A program made the translations under genes and the position numbers. Source: Bacteroidota bacterium (GTDB lineage: Bacteria; Bacteroidota; Bacteroidia; B-17B0; Aurantibacillaceae). From it: a stretch of DNA of 63,590 bases. The notes beneath the pieces were generated by a model, which was not told the origin of the DNA, did not search any database, and saw nothing but the letters and a program-made list of their open reading frames with translations. The stretch covers positions 1 through 63,590 of the forward strand of contig JAJNBG010000023.1 of assembly GCA_021155905.1 (NCBI GenBank). The letters are read 5' to 3'. This document shows, one piece after another, positions 34,151-44,036 of the stretch; position 1 is the first letter of the stretch, and each line of letters starts with the position of its first letter.

Positions 34151-35536
34151 TTATGCCGTGAAATATTTATAAAACAAAGGAATGGTTTCAATTCCTTTGT
34201 AATAATTAAATAATCCATAATGCTCGTTTGGTGAATGCAGAGCATCGCTGTCCAATCCAAAACCAAATAAAATGCTGTCCATTCCTAGTTCTTTTTTAAA
34301 CAAAGCAACAATCGGAATACTTCCGCCGCTACGTGTAGGAATGGGTTTCTTGCCATAGGTTTCTTCCATGGCTTTGCTGGCCGATATAAATCCTTTGGAA
34401 GTAATGGGCACCACTACCGGTTCTCCTCCATGGTGAGCCGTCACTTTTACCTTTACTGACTTTGGCGCAACACTCTCAAAATGCTTTTTAAATATTTCAC
34501 TGATGTTATGAGAATCCTGGTTTGGAACCAATCGCATGGAAATTTTAGCAAATGCTTTGGAAGGTAATACGGTTTTTGCACCCTCTCCTGTATAACCGCC
34601 CCAGATACCATTCACATCCAAAGTCGGTCTGATGCCGGTGCGCTCGTTAGTTGAATAGCCTTTCTCTCCCCGCTCTTCCTCAATGTTCAGATCCTTTTTA
34701 AATGCTTCGAGGTCAAAGGGAGCCTTTGCCATTTCCGTTCTCTCGTCACTGCTTAATTCCTGAACCTGATCATAAAATGCAGGGATTGTGATGTGATTAT
34801 TTTCATCATGGCAGGAAGCAATTAACTTACATAAAATATTAATCGGATTCGCCACAGCCCCTCCATAAACCCCACTGTGTAAATCACGGTTAGGGCCCGT
34901 CACTTCAACTTCCATATAGGCCAAACCTCTTAAACCTGCATCAATACTTGGAATATCATTGGCAATGATAGAGGTATCAGAAATTAAAATGATATCTCCC
35001 TTTAACTTTTCTTTATTCTCAACGATCCAGGGACCTAAACTTGGTGATCCAACTTCTTCTTCTCCTTCAATCATAAATTTCACATTGCATGGAAGCGTTC
35101 CGGTTTTCATCATGATTTCGAAGGCTTTTACATGCATGTACATTTGCCCTTTATCATCACAGCTTCCACGGGCAAAAATAGCACCTTCCGGATGGATGTC
35201 TGTTTTTTTGATGACCGGCTCAAACGGAGGAAAATCCCAAAGATCAACCGGATCTGCAGGCTGAACATCGTAGTGTCCGTAAACGACAACGGTTGGTTTT
35301 GCCGGATCAATTATTTTTTCTCCATAAACAACAGGGTATCCTTTTGTCTGGCAAATTTCCACGTTATCCGCGCCTGCTTCTATTAATCTTTTTTTGACAG
35401 TTTCAGCTGTGCGCTCCATGTCCGGTTTATGTTCCGGCTTTGCGCTGATAGAAGGGATTTTTAATAATTCTAATAATTCATTTAAAAAGCGGTCTTTATT
35501 TGAATTCAGGTAGGTTTGGATTTGGTTTTGCTCCAT
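34151..35536 (-). CDS. M20-family dipeptidase
   Basis: A 461-aa zinc metallopeptidase of the CNDP/carnosinase-like M20 type. It has the first metal site YGHYDVQP near 85, ARGSCDDKG near 125 with the bridging Asp, EGEEEVGSPS near 160 with the catalytic Glu pair, a dimerisation lid domain in the middle (DLHSGVYGGAV), and the last ligand near LHSPNEHYGL at the C-terminus. No signal peptide, so cytoplasmic; it should hydrolyse small dipeptides. It is upstream of the flavoprotein gene on the minus strand. Confidence 0.92.
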   Translation of the reverse strand: MEQNQIQTYLNSNKDRFLNELLELLKIPSISAKPEHKPDMERTAETVKKRLIEAGADNVEICQTKGYPVVYGEKIIDPAKPTVVVYGHYDVQPADPVDLWDFPPFEPVIKKTDIHPEGAIFARGSCDDKGQMYMHVKAFEIMMKTGTLPCNVKFMIEGEEEVGSPSLGPWIVENKEKLKGDIILISDTSIIANDIPSIDAGLRGLAYMEVEVTGPNRDLHSGVYGGAVANPINILCKLIASCHDENNHITIPAFYDQVQELSSDERTEMAKAPFDLEAFKKDLNIEEERGEKGYSTNERTGIRPTLDVNGIWGGYTGEGAKTVLPSKAFAKISMRLVPNQDSHNISEIFKKHFESVAPKSVKVKVTAHHGGEPVVVPITSKGFISASKAMEETYGKKPIPTRSGGSIPIVALFKKELGMDSILFGFGLDSDALHSPNEHYGLFNYYKGIETIPLFYKYFTA

Positions 35537-35601
35537 TGTTGTAGAATTTTGGTACGAAAGTACTTTTTTTATTTAAAAAGCGATTTGGGTGACTGAAAAA
35601 G

Positions 35602-35632
35602 TTGTTAATTAGTTGATTTTTAGATATTTTTG
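35602..35632 (+). promoter_or_regulatory. Promoter of the anchor-L T9SS cargo gene
   Basis: A -33 TTG at 35602-35604 and a perfect -7 TATTTTTG at 35625-35632 are 20 bases apart. The -7 element ends five bases before the ATG at 35638, so the mRNA should be almost leaderless. Confidence 0.55.
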
Positions 35633-35637
35633 GGTAT

Positions 35638-38600
35638 ATGAGAAAAATTTATTTAGCAATTGTATCGCTCTTTTTTTTAGCGCATACATCAAAGGGGCAG
35701 TTAACTACAAGCCAAACGTTGACTCCCCAACAACTTGTACAAAATGTGTTATTGGGTCCGGGTGTAACGGCTACTAATATTACTTTTACCGGTTCGCCCA
35801 ATGCAAGAGGTAAATTTACCGCAACTGCTTCAACTAACCTGGGAATTGGATCCGGTGTCATCTTAACAAGTGGAACTATTGTTGGTTCGAATAATCCATC
35901 AGGCTCTGTTAATGCTCAGATGAATGAAGACAATGGGCAGCCTGGCGATTCGGATTTAGATGGTATAGTTTCCGGCACCGAGAATGCCGCTATTCTCGAG
36001 TTTGACTTTGTTCCCCAAAGCGATACGTTAAGTTTTAAATACGTGTTCGCCTCTGAAGAGTATCCTGAATATGTATGTGGAACAGTAAACGATATTTTTG
36101 CATTCTTATTGAGCGGTCCGAATCCCTCAGGAGGAAATTACGTTAAACACAATGTTGCTTTAATCCCAGGCACTACTTTACCCGTAACAATTAATTCTGT
36201 GAATCCCGGAGTAACAGGTTCTTTCGGTACTGTTGGAGGTTGTTTAAGTTTAGCCTATTCACAGTTTTATGTAAATAACCAATCTCCTGTCAATTCACAG
36301 TTAAAATTTGACGGAATGACAAAAGTTTTGAGAGCTAAAGCATCTGTAATCTGTGGGCAAACCTACCATATTAAAATAGCGATTGCTGACGTTAGTGATG
36401 GCATCTATGATTCTGGAGTATTTCTTGAAGGTGGGTCTTTTAGCAGTTTGCCTCCGCTAGGATTAAATACTACCAATGCAAATTCAAATATTCCGGATTC
36501 TATATTAGTAGAAGATTGTAATACCAATTGTTTTAATTTTATCAGAAACGGGAATATCGCTAATCCTGATTCATTCAGTCTTCAGGTTTCCGGAAATGCG
36601 CTATTAGGAACGGATTATATCCAATCCGGAAATCCAGCATTTATCTGGCCAACAAAAATTTATTTTGCTGCAAATCAGGATACCGTTAAATTTTGTAACC
36701 TAAGTGGTATACAGGACGGATTAGTTGAAGGGCTTGATACCATAAAGTTTACCATGTCCAGTTTTGTTACTAACACCTTGTCCTGTGCGGCTACAAACAC
36801 CATCAGATTCAATTTATATATCAAAGATTATACGCCTATTTCAATTTCCCAAAACGATGTTAGCTTGTGTAGTGGTTATTCGACTATATTAAATGCAGGG
36901 GCTGGAGGCGGATACCCAGTTTACACTTATACCATTTCCTCTCCATCAGTAAATACTCCTACCTTAAATACCGGACCAGTGACATCTGCAACCGACTATA
37001 CTATTACAGTTAATGATGTATGTAATAAACCCATAACAAAAGTGGTCACAGTTACACCGGTTGCAATACCAACTGTTGTAGCAACCAATACAATTAGTTG
37101 CGGCACCAGCAGTGTTTCCGTTAGTGCTTCCGGTGCCACCACCTACACCTGGAGTACGGGGTTGGTTTCCGACACACTCAACGTTAATCCTTCATCAACA
37201 ACTAACTATACGGTAGTTGGCGCTAATGGTACATGTACCAATTCCGCTGTTTCAACAGTGTCAGTTGTGAGTCAAATTTCTATTACCGGAAATACTATTA
37301 TTTGTCTGGGAGAAAGTGCAATGCTCACGGCATCCGGTGGTTCGTCCTATACTTGGGATACCGGAGAAACTACAACGAGCATTGTTGTAACGCCAACTAC
37401 CAATACGACCTATACATTAACATCAATTGTAGGTTCCTGCACCAACACCGCTATACATACATTAAGTGTCACATCGAATCCTACGTTAACATTTTCTGCG
37501 CCGATAGTTTGCCCGGGGCAAAATGCAACGATTACGGTTTCCGGAGCGACAACCTATACCTGGAGCACAGGAACTGTATCAAACTCTATTACTGTAAATC
37601 CAACGGCACCTACTTCTTATACGGTAACGGGTACGCTTAACTCATCATGTACAAACACCGCTGTTTATACCCTGACTGTAGTTCCAACACCAACTATTAT
37701 CCCAACAAGCACAGTTATTTGTTTCGGTGGCATTGCTACTCTCACGGCATCCGGCGCTTCCAGCTACGCCTGGAACACCGGCTCTACATCATATTCTACA
37801 ACCGTAAGTCCACTGTCAACGACAAATTACACAGTTGTTGGCTCAGTTGGGTCATGCACGAGCATGGCCGTGGCAACCGTGACTGTTATCAATCAAACGC
37901 TCTCGATCATTGGCAACAATAACATTTGCGAAGGACAAAGTACAGTATTAACACTGCTTGGCGGCTCATCATTGTTGTTATGGAGCAACGGTGCAACAAC
38001 ATCGACCATTAATGTAACGCCTAATGACACGACTACCTACTCCGTGGTTTCTACCTTGGGCGCCTGTACACAGGGTACGATGTATACTGTTAGCGTATCA
38101 CCTAATCCAACGATCAGCGTTGTTGGTACCTCGATCTGTCCAGGACAGAATGGTGTAATAACAGCGAGTGGGGCTACTACCTATACATGGAACACTGGCG
38201 CGACCTCGAACTCAATCGTTGTAAATTCAAACATCAACACCACTTACACGGTTATAGGCACCTCGCCACCATCCTGCGTTGATACTGCCATATACACTGT
38301 GAGTCTTATTACTTCTCAGCCGGTAATGGATCCTGTAAATCCGGTTGTCATATGCCTTGACTCGATAAAAACTGTTCCGATAGTCGTTTCCAGTGGAAAT
38401 CCGCCCTACCAGATTGACTGGTTGATTCCTTCAAATGGTATCACGCCATATGACACAATGAACAACACCTATTATTTTATGGAATATCGAACACATCCCA
38501 TTGCGCAATATACGGTTGTTGCTACGGATCAATGCTCTTTTAAAGATACTATTATCGTGTCGATCGAAATCATCGACTGCGAAGTTATCATCCCAAATGT

Positions 38601-38829
38601 TATTACAGCAAATGGTGATGGCGTCAACGACTATTTTAAAATCAACGGCTTAGAGAATTATAGCGGAAGTGTCTTATCGGTTTTTAATCGTTGGGGAAAA
38701 CAAGTTTATAATAGCGATGATTATAAAAATGACTGGAGTCCTGATGAAAATAGCGGAACCTACTTTTACACACTTAATTTAACAGATGGAAGAAAGTTTA
38801 ATGGCTTTTTTCAGGTTTTTAAAGATTAA
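35638..38829 (+). CDS. T9SS type B cargo: choice-of-anchor L domain plus six Ig-like repeats
   Basis: A 1063-aa surface protein with a signal peptide ending near KGQ (about residue 21). Residues 60-280 are a choice-of-anchor-L domain (GSGVILTSGTIVGSN, then KYVFASEEYPEYVCGTVNDI). From about 470 to 905 there are six tandem Ig-like repeats of about 69 residues, each with an I-C-x-G start, an LTASG or ITVSG strand, and a YTWSTG-type motif. The last 80 residues are a type B (gliding motility-associated/CHU_C) sorting domain with ITANGDGVNDYFKINGL and VFNRWGKQVY. Such proteins are adhesin-like surface or filament components. The next gene follows in the same reading frame. Confidence 0.9.
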   Translation: MRKIYLAIVSLFFLAHTSKGQLTTSQTLTPQQLVQNVLLGPGVTATNITFTGSPNARGKFTATASTNLGIGSGVILTSGTIVGSNNPSGSVNAQMNEDNGQPGDSDLDGIVSGTENAAILEFDFVPQSDTLSFKYVFASEEYPEYVCGTVNDIFAFLLSGPNPSGGNYVKHNVALIPGTTLPVTINSVNPGVTGSFGTVGGCLSLAYSQFYVNNQSPVNSQLKFDGMTKVLRAKASVICGQTYHIKIAIADVSDGIYDSGVFLEGGSFSSLPPLGLNTTNANSNIPDSILVEDCNTNCFNFIRNGNIANPDSFSLQVSGNALLGTDYIQSGNPAFIWPTKIYFAANQDTVKFCNLSGIQDGLVEGLDTIKFTMSSFVTNTLSCAATNTIRFNLYIKDYTPISISQNDVSLCSGYSTILNAGAGGGYPVYTYTISSPSVNTPTLNTGPVTSATDYTITVNDVCNKPITKVVTVTPVAIPTVVATNTISCGTSSVSVSASGATTYTWSTGLVSDTLNVNPSSTTNYTVVGANGTCTNSAVSTVSVVSQISITGNTIICLGESAMLTASGGSSYTWDTGETTTSIVVTPTTNTTYTLTSIVGSCTNTAIHTLSVTSNPTLTFSAPIVCPGQNATITVSGATTYTWSTGTVSNSITVNPTAPTSYTVTGTLNSSCTNTAVYTLTVVPTPTIIPTSTVICFGGIATLTASGASSYAWNTGSTSYSTTVSPLSTTNYTVVGSVGSCTSMAVATVTVINQTLSIIGNNNICEGQSTVLTLLGGSSLLLWSNGATTSTINVTPNDTTTYSVVSTLGACTQGTMYTVSVSPNPTISVVGTSICPGQNGVITASGATTYTWNTGATSNSIVVNSNINTTYTVIGTSPPSCVDTAIYTVSLITSQPVMDPVNPVVICLDSIKTVPIVVSSGNPPYQIDWLIPSNGITPYDTMNNTYYFMEYRTHPIAQYTVVATDQCSFKDTIIVSIEIIDCEVIIPNVITANGDGVNDYFKINGLENYSGSVLSVFNRWGKQVYNSDDYKNDWSPDENSGTYFYTLNLTDGRKFNGFFQVFKD

Positions 38830-38832
38830 CAA

Positions 38833-41598
38833 ACGATCAAAGCATTTAAGACATATTTATTAATCCTATTTCTAGGCTTATTTAAACTAGCGGATGCCAC
38901 GCATATCGTGGGGGGCGAAATTTATTACGACTATTTAGGGAATAATAATTACAGAATTAACATGAAGGTCTACAGGGATTGTTTCAATGGAATTCCTCCA
39001 TTTGATAATCCTGCTTTTCTCACTATTTTTGAGGGTTCGGGTATTGTCATCACCACTTTACAACTAAGTATTGTAAGCGACACCAGAGTTCCCCCTTCAA
39101 ATAATAGTCCATGTGCACCAACGGCAGGAAGCAACGCCTGCGTAGATGAAGCAATTTATGAAGGTTACGTTACTTTACCGCCTTTGGCCGGAGGTTATAT
39201 TATTGCCTATCAGAGATGCTGTAGAAATGGAACGATTTTGAATCTGACCAATCCCGGAGGTGTTGGTGCTACTTATTGGGAACATATTCCCGGGCCTGAA
39301 ACGGCAGTTATAAATAGTTGCCCACGTTTTTCCAAACGACCTCCGATTTATATTTGTAAAGGAATTCCAATTGCATTTGATCATGTAGCTACTGATCCCG
39401 ATGGCGATTCGTTGGTTTATAATTTATGCACTCCTTTTAATGGCCTTGATGGTTGTTGTCCGGTAATCGGCACATTTCCGGCACTTCCGGGTGGGCAATG
39501 TTCCAATCCCCCTTCTTCCTGCCCGTCCAATAATACGCCCCCTCCTTATATTTCAGTCCCATTTGCTCCGCCATATTCAGCATCTTACCCAATGTCTTCC
39601 AACCCGGCTATCAATATCAATCCAAACACCGGCTTTCTAAATGGGGTTCCGGACGTTATAGGGCAATGGGTAGTTGGTGTTTGTGTCAGTGAATATCGGA
39701 ACGGGGATTTAATTGGCGTTCATTACCGTGACTTCCAGTTTAATGTGATCAATTGTCCGTTTGTTGTAGCAGCTGACATTATTTCGCAAACTACCACTAA
39801 TAATGGGCAAGGAACAGGCTATTGCAATGGGTTTACAGTCTCTTATGCCAATAACAGTTTCAATGGTTCAAGTTATCATTGGAATTTTGGAGACCCGAAC
39901 ACATTGGCAGATACGTCAAATCTTTATAACCCAACATACACTTTCCCTGCTCCGGGCGATTATACCGTAACCCTATATGTAAACCCAAAAACAGCCTGTG
40001 GTGACACTACAATTGAAATTTTTCATATTGATTCATTAATTCTCCCGGACTATCTGGCACCTAATGCTCAATGCTTTTTAGGAAATAATTTTACTTTTAA
40101 TGGTGGCGGAACATATCCGGTGAGCAGCACAATCAATTGGACATTTGGTACCAATGCTACGCCACAAAGCGCCAACACACCGACCGTAAATAATGTTACA
40201 TTCAATACGCCCGGAGACTACCCTGTCGTATTTACTGTATCTAAAAATGGTTGCACGGCAAAAGTAACAGAAACGATTTCGGTCTGGCAAAGTCCGATGG
40301 CATCAATCTCTACGTTTCCTGCAGCCGGCTGTGACCCGGTAATAGTGACATTTAGTAACACAAGTACAGCCGGAACACCTATGACCTACGCGTGGGCGTT
40401 CAGTGACGGGACCACATCGTCACAACAAAATCCAACGCATACATTTTCACCTCCCGGGATTTATGGTTTTTCTCTGTCAGTAATTACCAGCCAGAAATGT
40501 ATTGACACCAGTAAAGTTCTTGCCGTCAATAGTATTACTGTTTTTCCGAGTCCGATTGCGAACTTTAGTTATTCTTCAGCCACTGGACAATGCTTTGATA
40601 ATAATAGTTTTGATTTTACAAATGCGACTTTTTTTCCAACGCCTGGTGTAATCGCTTGGGATTTTGGCCCTTCCGCTTCAACGCAAACGTCCTCTGCACA
40701 AACTGTTTCCAATATATCTTTTAACGCCGCAGGCAGTTATTCAATCATGCTGATTGCCAATGAAGATGGGTGCATTGATACAGCCACGCAAATCATAGAG
40801 ATATATGATAATCCGATTGCCTCCATCGCACCTCTGATCGAACTTGGTTGCGATCCGATGTCAGTGCCATTTTTAAATACCAGTACTTCTTCCTCTCCTT
40901 TATCTTATTTATGGAATTTCAGTGACGGGACTACCTCCACTCAAGCCAATCCAATACACGTGTTTAGTCCGCCGGGTATTTATACGTATACTCTTACCAT
41001 TATGACTGACAGTAAATGTATCGACACGAGTCAAACGGTTTCTGTTTCGAGCATTACAGTTAATCCATCACCAGTTGCCAATTTTGTGGCATCTCCTTTG
41101 GTCACTTCTATTTTTGATCCGGATATTTTCTTTTTTAATACTTCCGGTACAAATAATATTGTTAGCTGGTATTATGATTTTGCTGACGGTTCCGGGTCTA
41201 GCGAAATAAACCCCATGCACACATATTTAACGTGGGGAGATTATTATGTCACACAAACAGTTACTAACACCTACGCCTGCCCAAACACCATGACTTTGCT
41301 CGTCCGCGTCCTTCCTGAATTCAGATTCTGGATACCTAATGCTTTTACACCGGGAAATAAAGACCATCTAAATGATGTTTTCAAACCTATTGTTATTGGT
41401 GTTGAAGATTATACGTTTATGATATTTAACCGCTGGGGCGAATTGATTTTTAAAACCAATGATACAGAAGCTGGCTGGAATGGGACATATAAAGATGCGC
41501 CAAGTCCAATGGACGTGTATGTATGGAAGTGCGAATTCAAAAACATTGTGTCGAAAGAAAATGAATCCCGTATAGGTCATGTTACGCTGGTACGATAG
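38833..41598 (+). CDS. T9SS type B cargo with PKD domains; start codon non-canonical
   Basis: The conserved THIVGGEIYYDYLGNNNYRI domain is normally preceded by a signal peptide. In frame, directly behind the stop of the previous gene (TAA 38827-38829), the codons read Q-T-I-K-A-F-K-T-Y-L-L-I-L-F-L-G-L-F-K-L, then ADA before THIVGG, a perfect signal peptide, yet no ATG, GTG or TTG occurs there. The first GTG (38908) lies inside the conserved domain and would remove it. Near-cognate ACG (38833) or ATC (38836) are the candidates; I give the first. The mature protein has at least four PKD-like repeats (WAFSDGTTSSQQNPTHTF) and a type B sorting domain (GGELIFKTND-type end, IPNAFTPGNKDHLNDVF). Confidence 0.75.
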   Translation, partial: TIKAFKTYLLILFLGLFKLADATHIVGGEIYYDYLGNNNYRINMKVYRDCFNGIPPFDNPAFLTIFEGSGIVITTLQLSIVSDTRVPPSNNSPCAPTAGSNACVDEAIYEGYVTLPPLAGGYIIAYQRCCRNGTILNLTNPGGVGATYWEHIPGPETAVINSCPRFSKRPPIYICKGIPIAFDHVATDPDGDSLVYNLCTPFNGLDGCCPVIGTFPALPGGQCSNPPSSCPSNNTPPPYISVPFAPPYSASYPMSSNPAININPNTGFLNGVPDVIGQWVVGVCVSEYRNGDLIGVHYRDFQFNVINCPFVVAADIISQTTTNNGQGTGYCNGFTVSYANNSFNGSSYHWNFGDPNTLADTSNLYNPTYTFPAPGDYTVTLYVNPKTACGDTTIEIFHIDSLILPDYLAPNAQCFLGNNFTFNGGGTYPVSSTINWTFGTNATPQSANTPTVNNVTFNTPGDYPVVFTVSKNGCTAKVTETISVWQSPMASISTFPAAGCDPVIVTFSNTSTAGTPMTYAWAFSDGTTSSQQNPTHTFSPPGIYGFSLSVITSQKCIDTSKVLAVNSITVFPSPIANFSYSSATGQCFDNNSFDFTNATFFPTPGVIAWDFGPSASTQTSSAQTVSNISFNAAGSYSIMLIANEDGCIDTATQIIEIYDNPIASIAPLIELGCDPMSVPFLNTSTSSSPLSYLWNFSDGTTSTQANPIHVFSPPGIYTYTLTIMTDSKCIDTSQTVSVSSITVNPSPVANFVASPLVTSIFDPDIFFFNTSGTNNIVSWYYDFADGSGSSEINPMHTYLTWGDYYVTQTVTNTYACPNTMTLLVRVLPEFRFWIPNAFTPGNKDHLNDVFKPIVIGVEDYTFMIFNRWGELIFKTNDTEAGWNGTYKDAPSPMDVYVWKCEFKNIVSKENESRIGHVTLVR

Positions 41599-41683
41599 TT
41601 CTCACCTTAATTTAAAACAACCATGTTCATAAACCTTATTTCTTTTTCCCGTTTGATCACTAAAAATTGCCTTCTTTTGTCGA

Positions 41684-43678
41684 GTGAATAGCCTGTTTAC
41701 TAAAATAAGAGACAAACATGCGCTTTGGTATAAAGGCATCGTGTTTACATTTTGTGTTCTTTTCTGCGTTTATCTGTTACCAAAAAATAATTCGCTTCAG
41801 TTAAGTAATATCAATGAAGGCGATGTTTGGCTGAATGCTGACCTTATTTCACCTTTTGATTTTTTAGTCAAAAAAACAGAGGATGAATTAGCTCTGGAAA
41901 AAAAAGAATCAAAAAAACAAATCGCTTATTTTAAAAAGACGAAAGCGGATGTCACATCCATATTATCGGATATCCAGGAATTATCGGATACTCAAAAACT
42001 TACCGTAAAATTTTGTCTTGACAGTATTTATCAAACAGGCCTTTATTTTTCGGCTATTCCTACCTCTTATGTAGATTCAGTCGTCTATATTGTAGATGAC
42101 AACGAGGTTACCTATACGAAAAGATATGCCCTTTTTAATTATGAAAAAACAAAGCACTATTTATCTGAAAACATAAAAGATGAGGTTCTGGTCAATAGAA
42201 TCCTTGCGCTCTTAAAGCCCAACATTGTGTTTGATGAAATCCTATCGAGTGAGATGGCAATCAATGATGAAGCGGAAGCTCAATACATTTATAAATCTAA
42301 AATAGAGAAGGGTGATATACTTGTCAGAAAAAATGATATTATAACTGAGGAACAAAGTAACATCCTGAACAGTTACAATGCTGAACTGACAGATCAGGAC
42401 ACTAAGTCACCACTATTAACCATTGTCGCAGGTCAACTATTGCTTTGTGTGCTGGTAATGGGCATCATGATGTTATTCCTGGCATTTTTCCGAAAAGCAA
42501 TTTTTAGTCAAAATACACAGGTCACGTTTATATTTTTAATTATCATTGTCATCGTTTTAGTAACCAGTATTGTCGTTACCTACAATATTAATTATGCGTA
42601 CGCTGTCCCGTTCTGTTTGGTTCCCATACTGATAAGGGTGTTTTTTGACAGCAGAACCTCGCTGTTCAACTTTTTAAATATTATTTTAATTTGCGCCTTT
42701 TTTATTCCTGATAAATTCGAGTTTGTTTTTGTTCAGTTGATTGCAGGGATTGGAACCATTTTCAGTGTAGCTGACATGGGGAAGCGATCCAAATTATTTA
42801 TGTCCGCCTTGTTAACTTTTGTATTTTACGTTTTGGCATACGTAGCCTATCATTTAGTAAACAATACTTCTCAGGCAATCAGTAATATTCAGAATTATAT
42901 TCCTTTTTTAATCAGCAGTGTCTGCGTTTTATTTTCATTTCCATTGATCTATATCTTCGAAAAGGTTTTTGGTTTTACGTCCGACTTTACACTTTTGGAA
43001 TTGTGTGATTTAAATTCGCCATTACTTCGCCAGCTGTCACAAAAAATTCCAGGCACCTTTCAGCACTCCTTACAGGTAGCCAACCTGGCAGAAGAAGCGT
43101 GCTATAAGATTGGCGGAAATCCTTTATTAGTAAGAACGGGTGCTATGTATCATGATATTGGTAAAATGGTGAATCCTCGCTTTTTTATGGAAAATCAGGT
43201 TGGAGAAGTGAGCCCACATGAAGACCTGACATCAGAAGAAAGCGCACAGATCATTATAAGCCATGTGATTAAAGGAGTTGAAATTGCCAAAGAAAATAAG
43301 CTTCCTGAAACCGTTATTGATTTTATCAGAACACATCATGGGACCACAGCCACGCGTTATTTTCTACACAATTACAAAAAAGAACACGAAGGCGAGGTTA
43401 TCAATGAAGATTTGTTCAGGTATCCGGGGCCAATTCCATTTAGCAAAGAAACAGCTATCCTGATGATGGCTGATGGCGTAGAGGCATCTTCCCGAAGTTT
43501 AAAAAAATATGATGCGATTGCGATTGATGAATTAGTGGATCAGATTATTAATCATCAGATCAATGAGAACCAATTTATGAATGCAGATATTACTTTCAGG
43601 GATATTACGCAGATTAAAAAGATTTTTAAGAAGCGATTAATGAATATCTATCACGTTCGCATTGAGTATCCAAGATAG
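41684..43678 (+). CDS. 7TM-HD phosphohydrolase (PgpH-like c-di-AMP phosphodiesterase)
   Basis: A 664-aa inner-membrane enzyme. It starts with GTG; no other start lies upstream in frame. An N-terminal TM helix is followed by an extracytoplasmic domain of about 220 residues (7TMR-HDED), then seven TM helices (about 245-430), and a cytoplasmic HD domain with IPGTFQHSLQVANLAEEA near 455, MYHDIGKM near 487 and IRTHHGT near 547. The layout is that of PgpH, which hydrolyses cyclic di-AMP. No c-di-AMP synthase is in the window. It probably helps osmotic and cell-wall homeostasis. Confidence 0.9.
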   Translation: MNSLFTKIRDKHALWYKGIVFTFCVLFCVYLLPKNNSLQLSNINEGDVWLNADLISPFDFLVKKTEDELALEKKESKKQIAYFKKTKADVTSILSDIQELSDTQKLTVKFCLDSIYQTGLYFSAIPTSYVDSVVYIVDDNEVTYTKRYALFNYEKTKHYLSENIKDEVLVNRILALLKPNIVFDEILSSEMAINDEAEAQYIYKSKIEKGDILVRKNDIITEEQSNILNSYNAELTDQDTKSPLLTIVAGQLLLCVLVMGIMMLFLAFFRKAIFSQNTQVTFIFLIIIVIVLVTSIVVTYNINYAYAVPFCLVPILIRVFFDSRTSLFNFLNIILICAFFIPDKFEFVFVQLIAGIGTIFSVADMGKRSKLFMSALLTFVFYVLAYVAYHLVNNTSQAISNIQNYIPFLISSVCVLFSFPLIYIFEKVFGFTSDFTLLELCDLNSPLLRQLSQKIPGTFQHSLQVANLAEEACYKIGGNPLLVRTGAMYHDIGKMVNPRFFMENQVGEVSPHEDLTSEESAQIIISHVIKGVEIAKENKLPETVIDFIRTHHGTTATRYFLHNYKKEHEGEVINEDLFRYPGPIPFSKETAILMMADGVEASSRSLKKYDAIAIDELVDQIINHQINENQFMNADITFRDITQIKKIFKKRLMNIYHVRIEYPR

Positions 43679-43680
43679 AA

Positions 43681-44025
43681 TTAACTGTAGCAGCTTTTTA
43701 ACTGCGATGTAATTTTCACTAAAGATTTTACGTCAATGTCTTTTTCCGGATTGATCCTGTAAATTTTTACCTGCTTCCGGCCTTCGCTTTCCAGGTGAGG
43801 GAATTCAATTTGATACCCTTTTAAAAATCCAATATAAATTTCATGTTTACGTTTTGCACTGTAGGACATATAACAAAACCATTTTCCTTTGTAGTTATAA
43901 AAAGGAGTATTGAATTTGATATGTTCTTCCAGGCCTATTTCCTCTGTAAGAAATCTCCTCAAAAATAATAAAGCGGATTGTTGAGGTTCGGGGATCGATA
44001 AAAAGAAATGATCGATAGATTCCAT
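43681..44025 (-). CDS. DUF1801 family protein
   Basis: A 114-aa cytoplasmic protein with the DUF1801 (YdhG-like) pattern: an N-terminal helix with SIPEPQQSALLFLRRFL, then EEHIKFNTPFYNYKGKWFCYMSY and EIYIGFLKGYQIEFPHLESEGRKQ. The fold is related to YjbR-type domains, but no activity is known. It converges on the HD hydrolase gene, 2 bp from its stop, and lies 11 bp downstream of the Wzi/RemB-like gene on the same strand. Confidence 0.8.
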   Translation of the reverse strand: MESIDHFFLSIPEPQQSALLFLRRFLTEEIGLEEHIKFNTPFYNYKGKWFCYMSYSAKRKHEIYIGFLKGYQIEFPHLESEGRKQVKIYRINPEKDIDVKSLVKITSQLKSCYS

Positions 44026-44036
44026 GAAAAAATTAT

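Noticed and set aside
38908..38910. GTG as the start of the T9SS cargo gene
   Set aside because: It lies inside the conserved THIVGGE domain and would remove the signal peptide encoded directly upstream, which a T9SS cargo needs.
35638..41598. One long protein made by read-through of the TAA at 38827
   Set aside because: The second part has its own signal peptide and each part has its own type B sorting domain, so two proteins are more likely.
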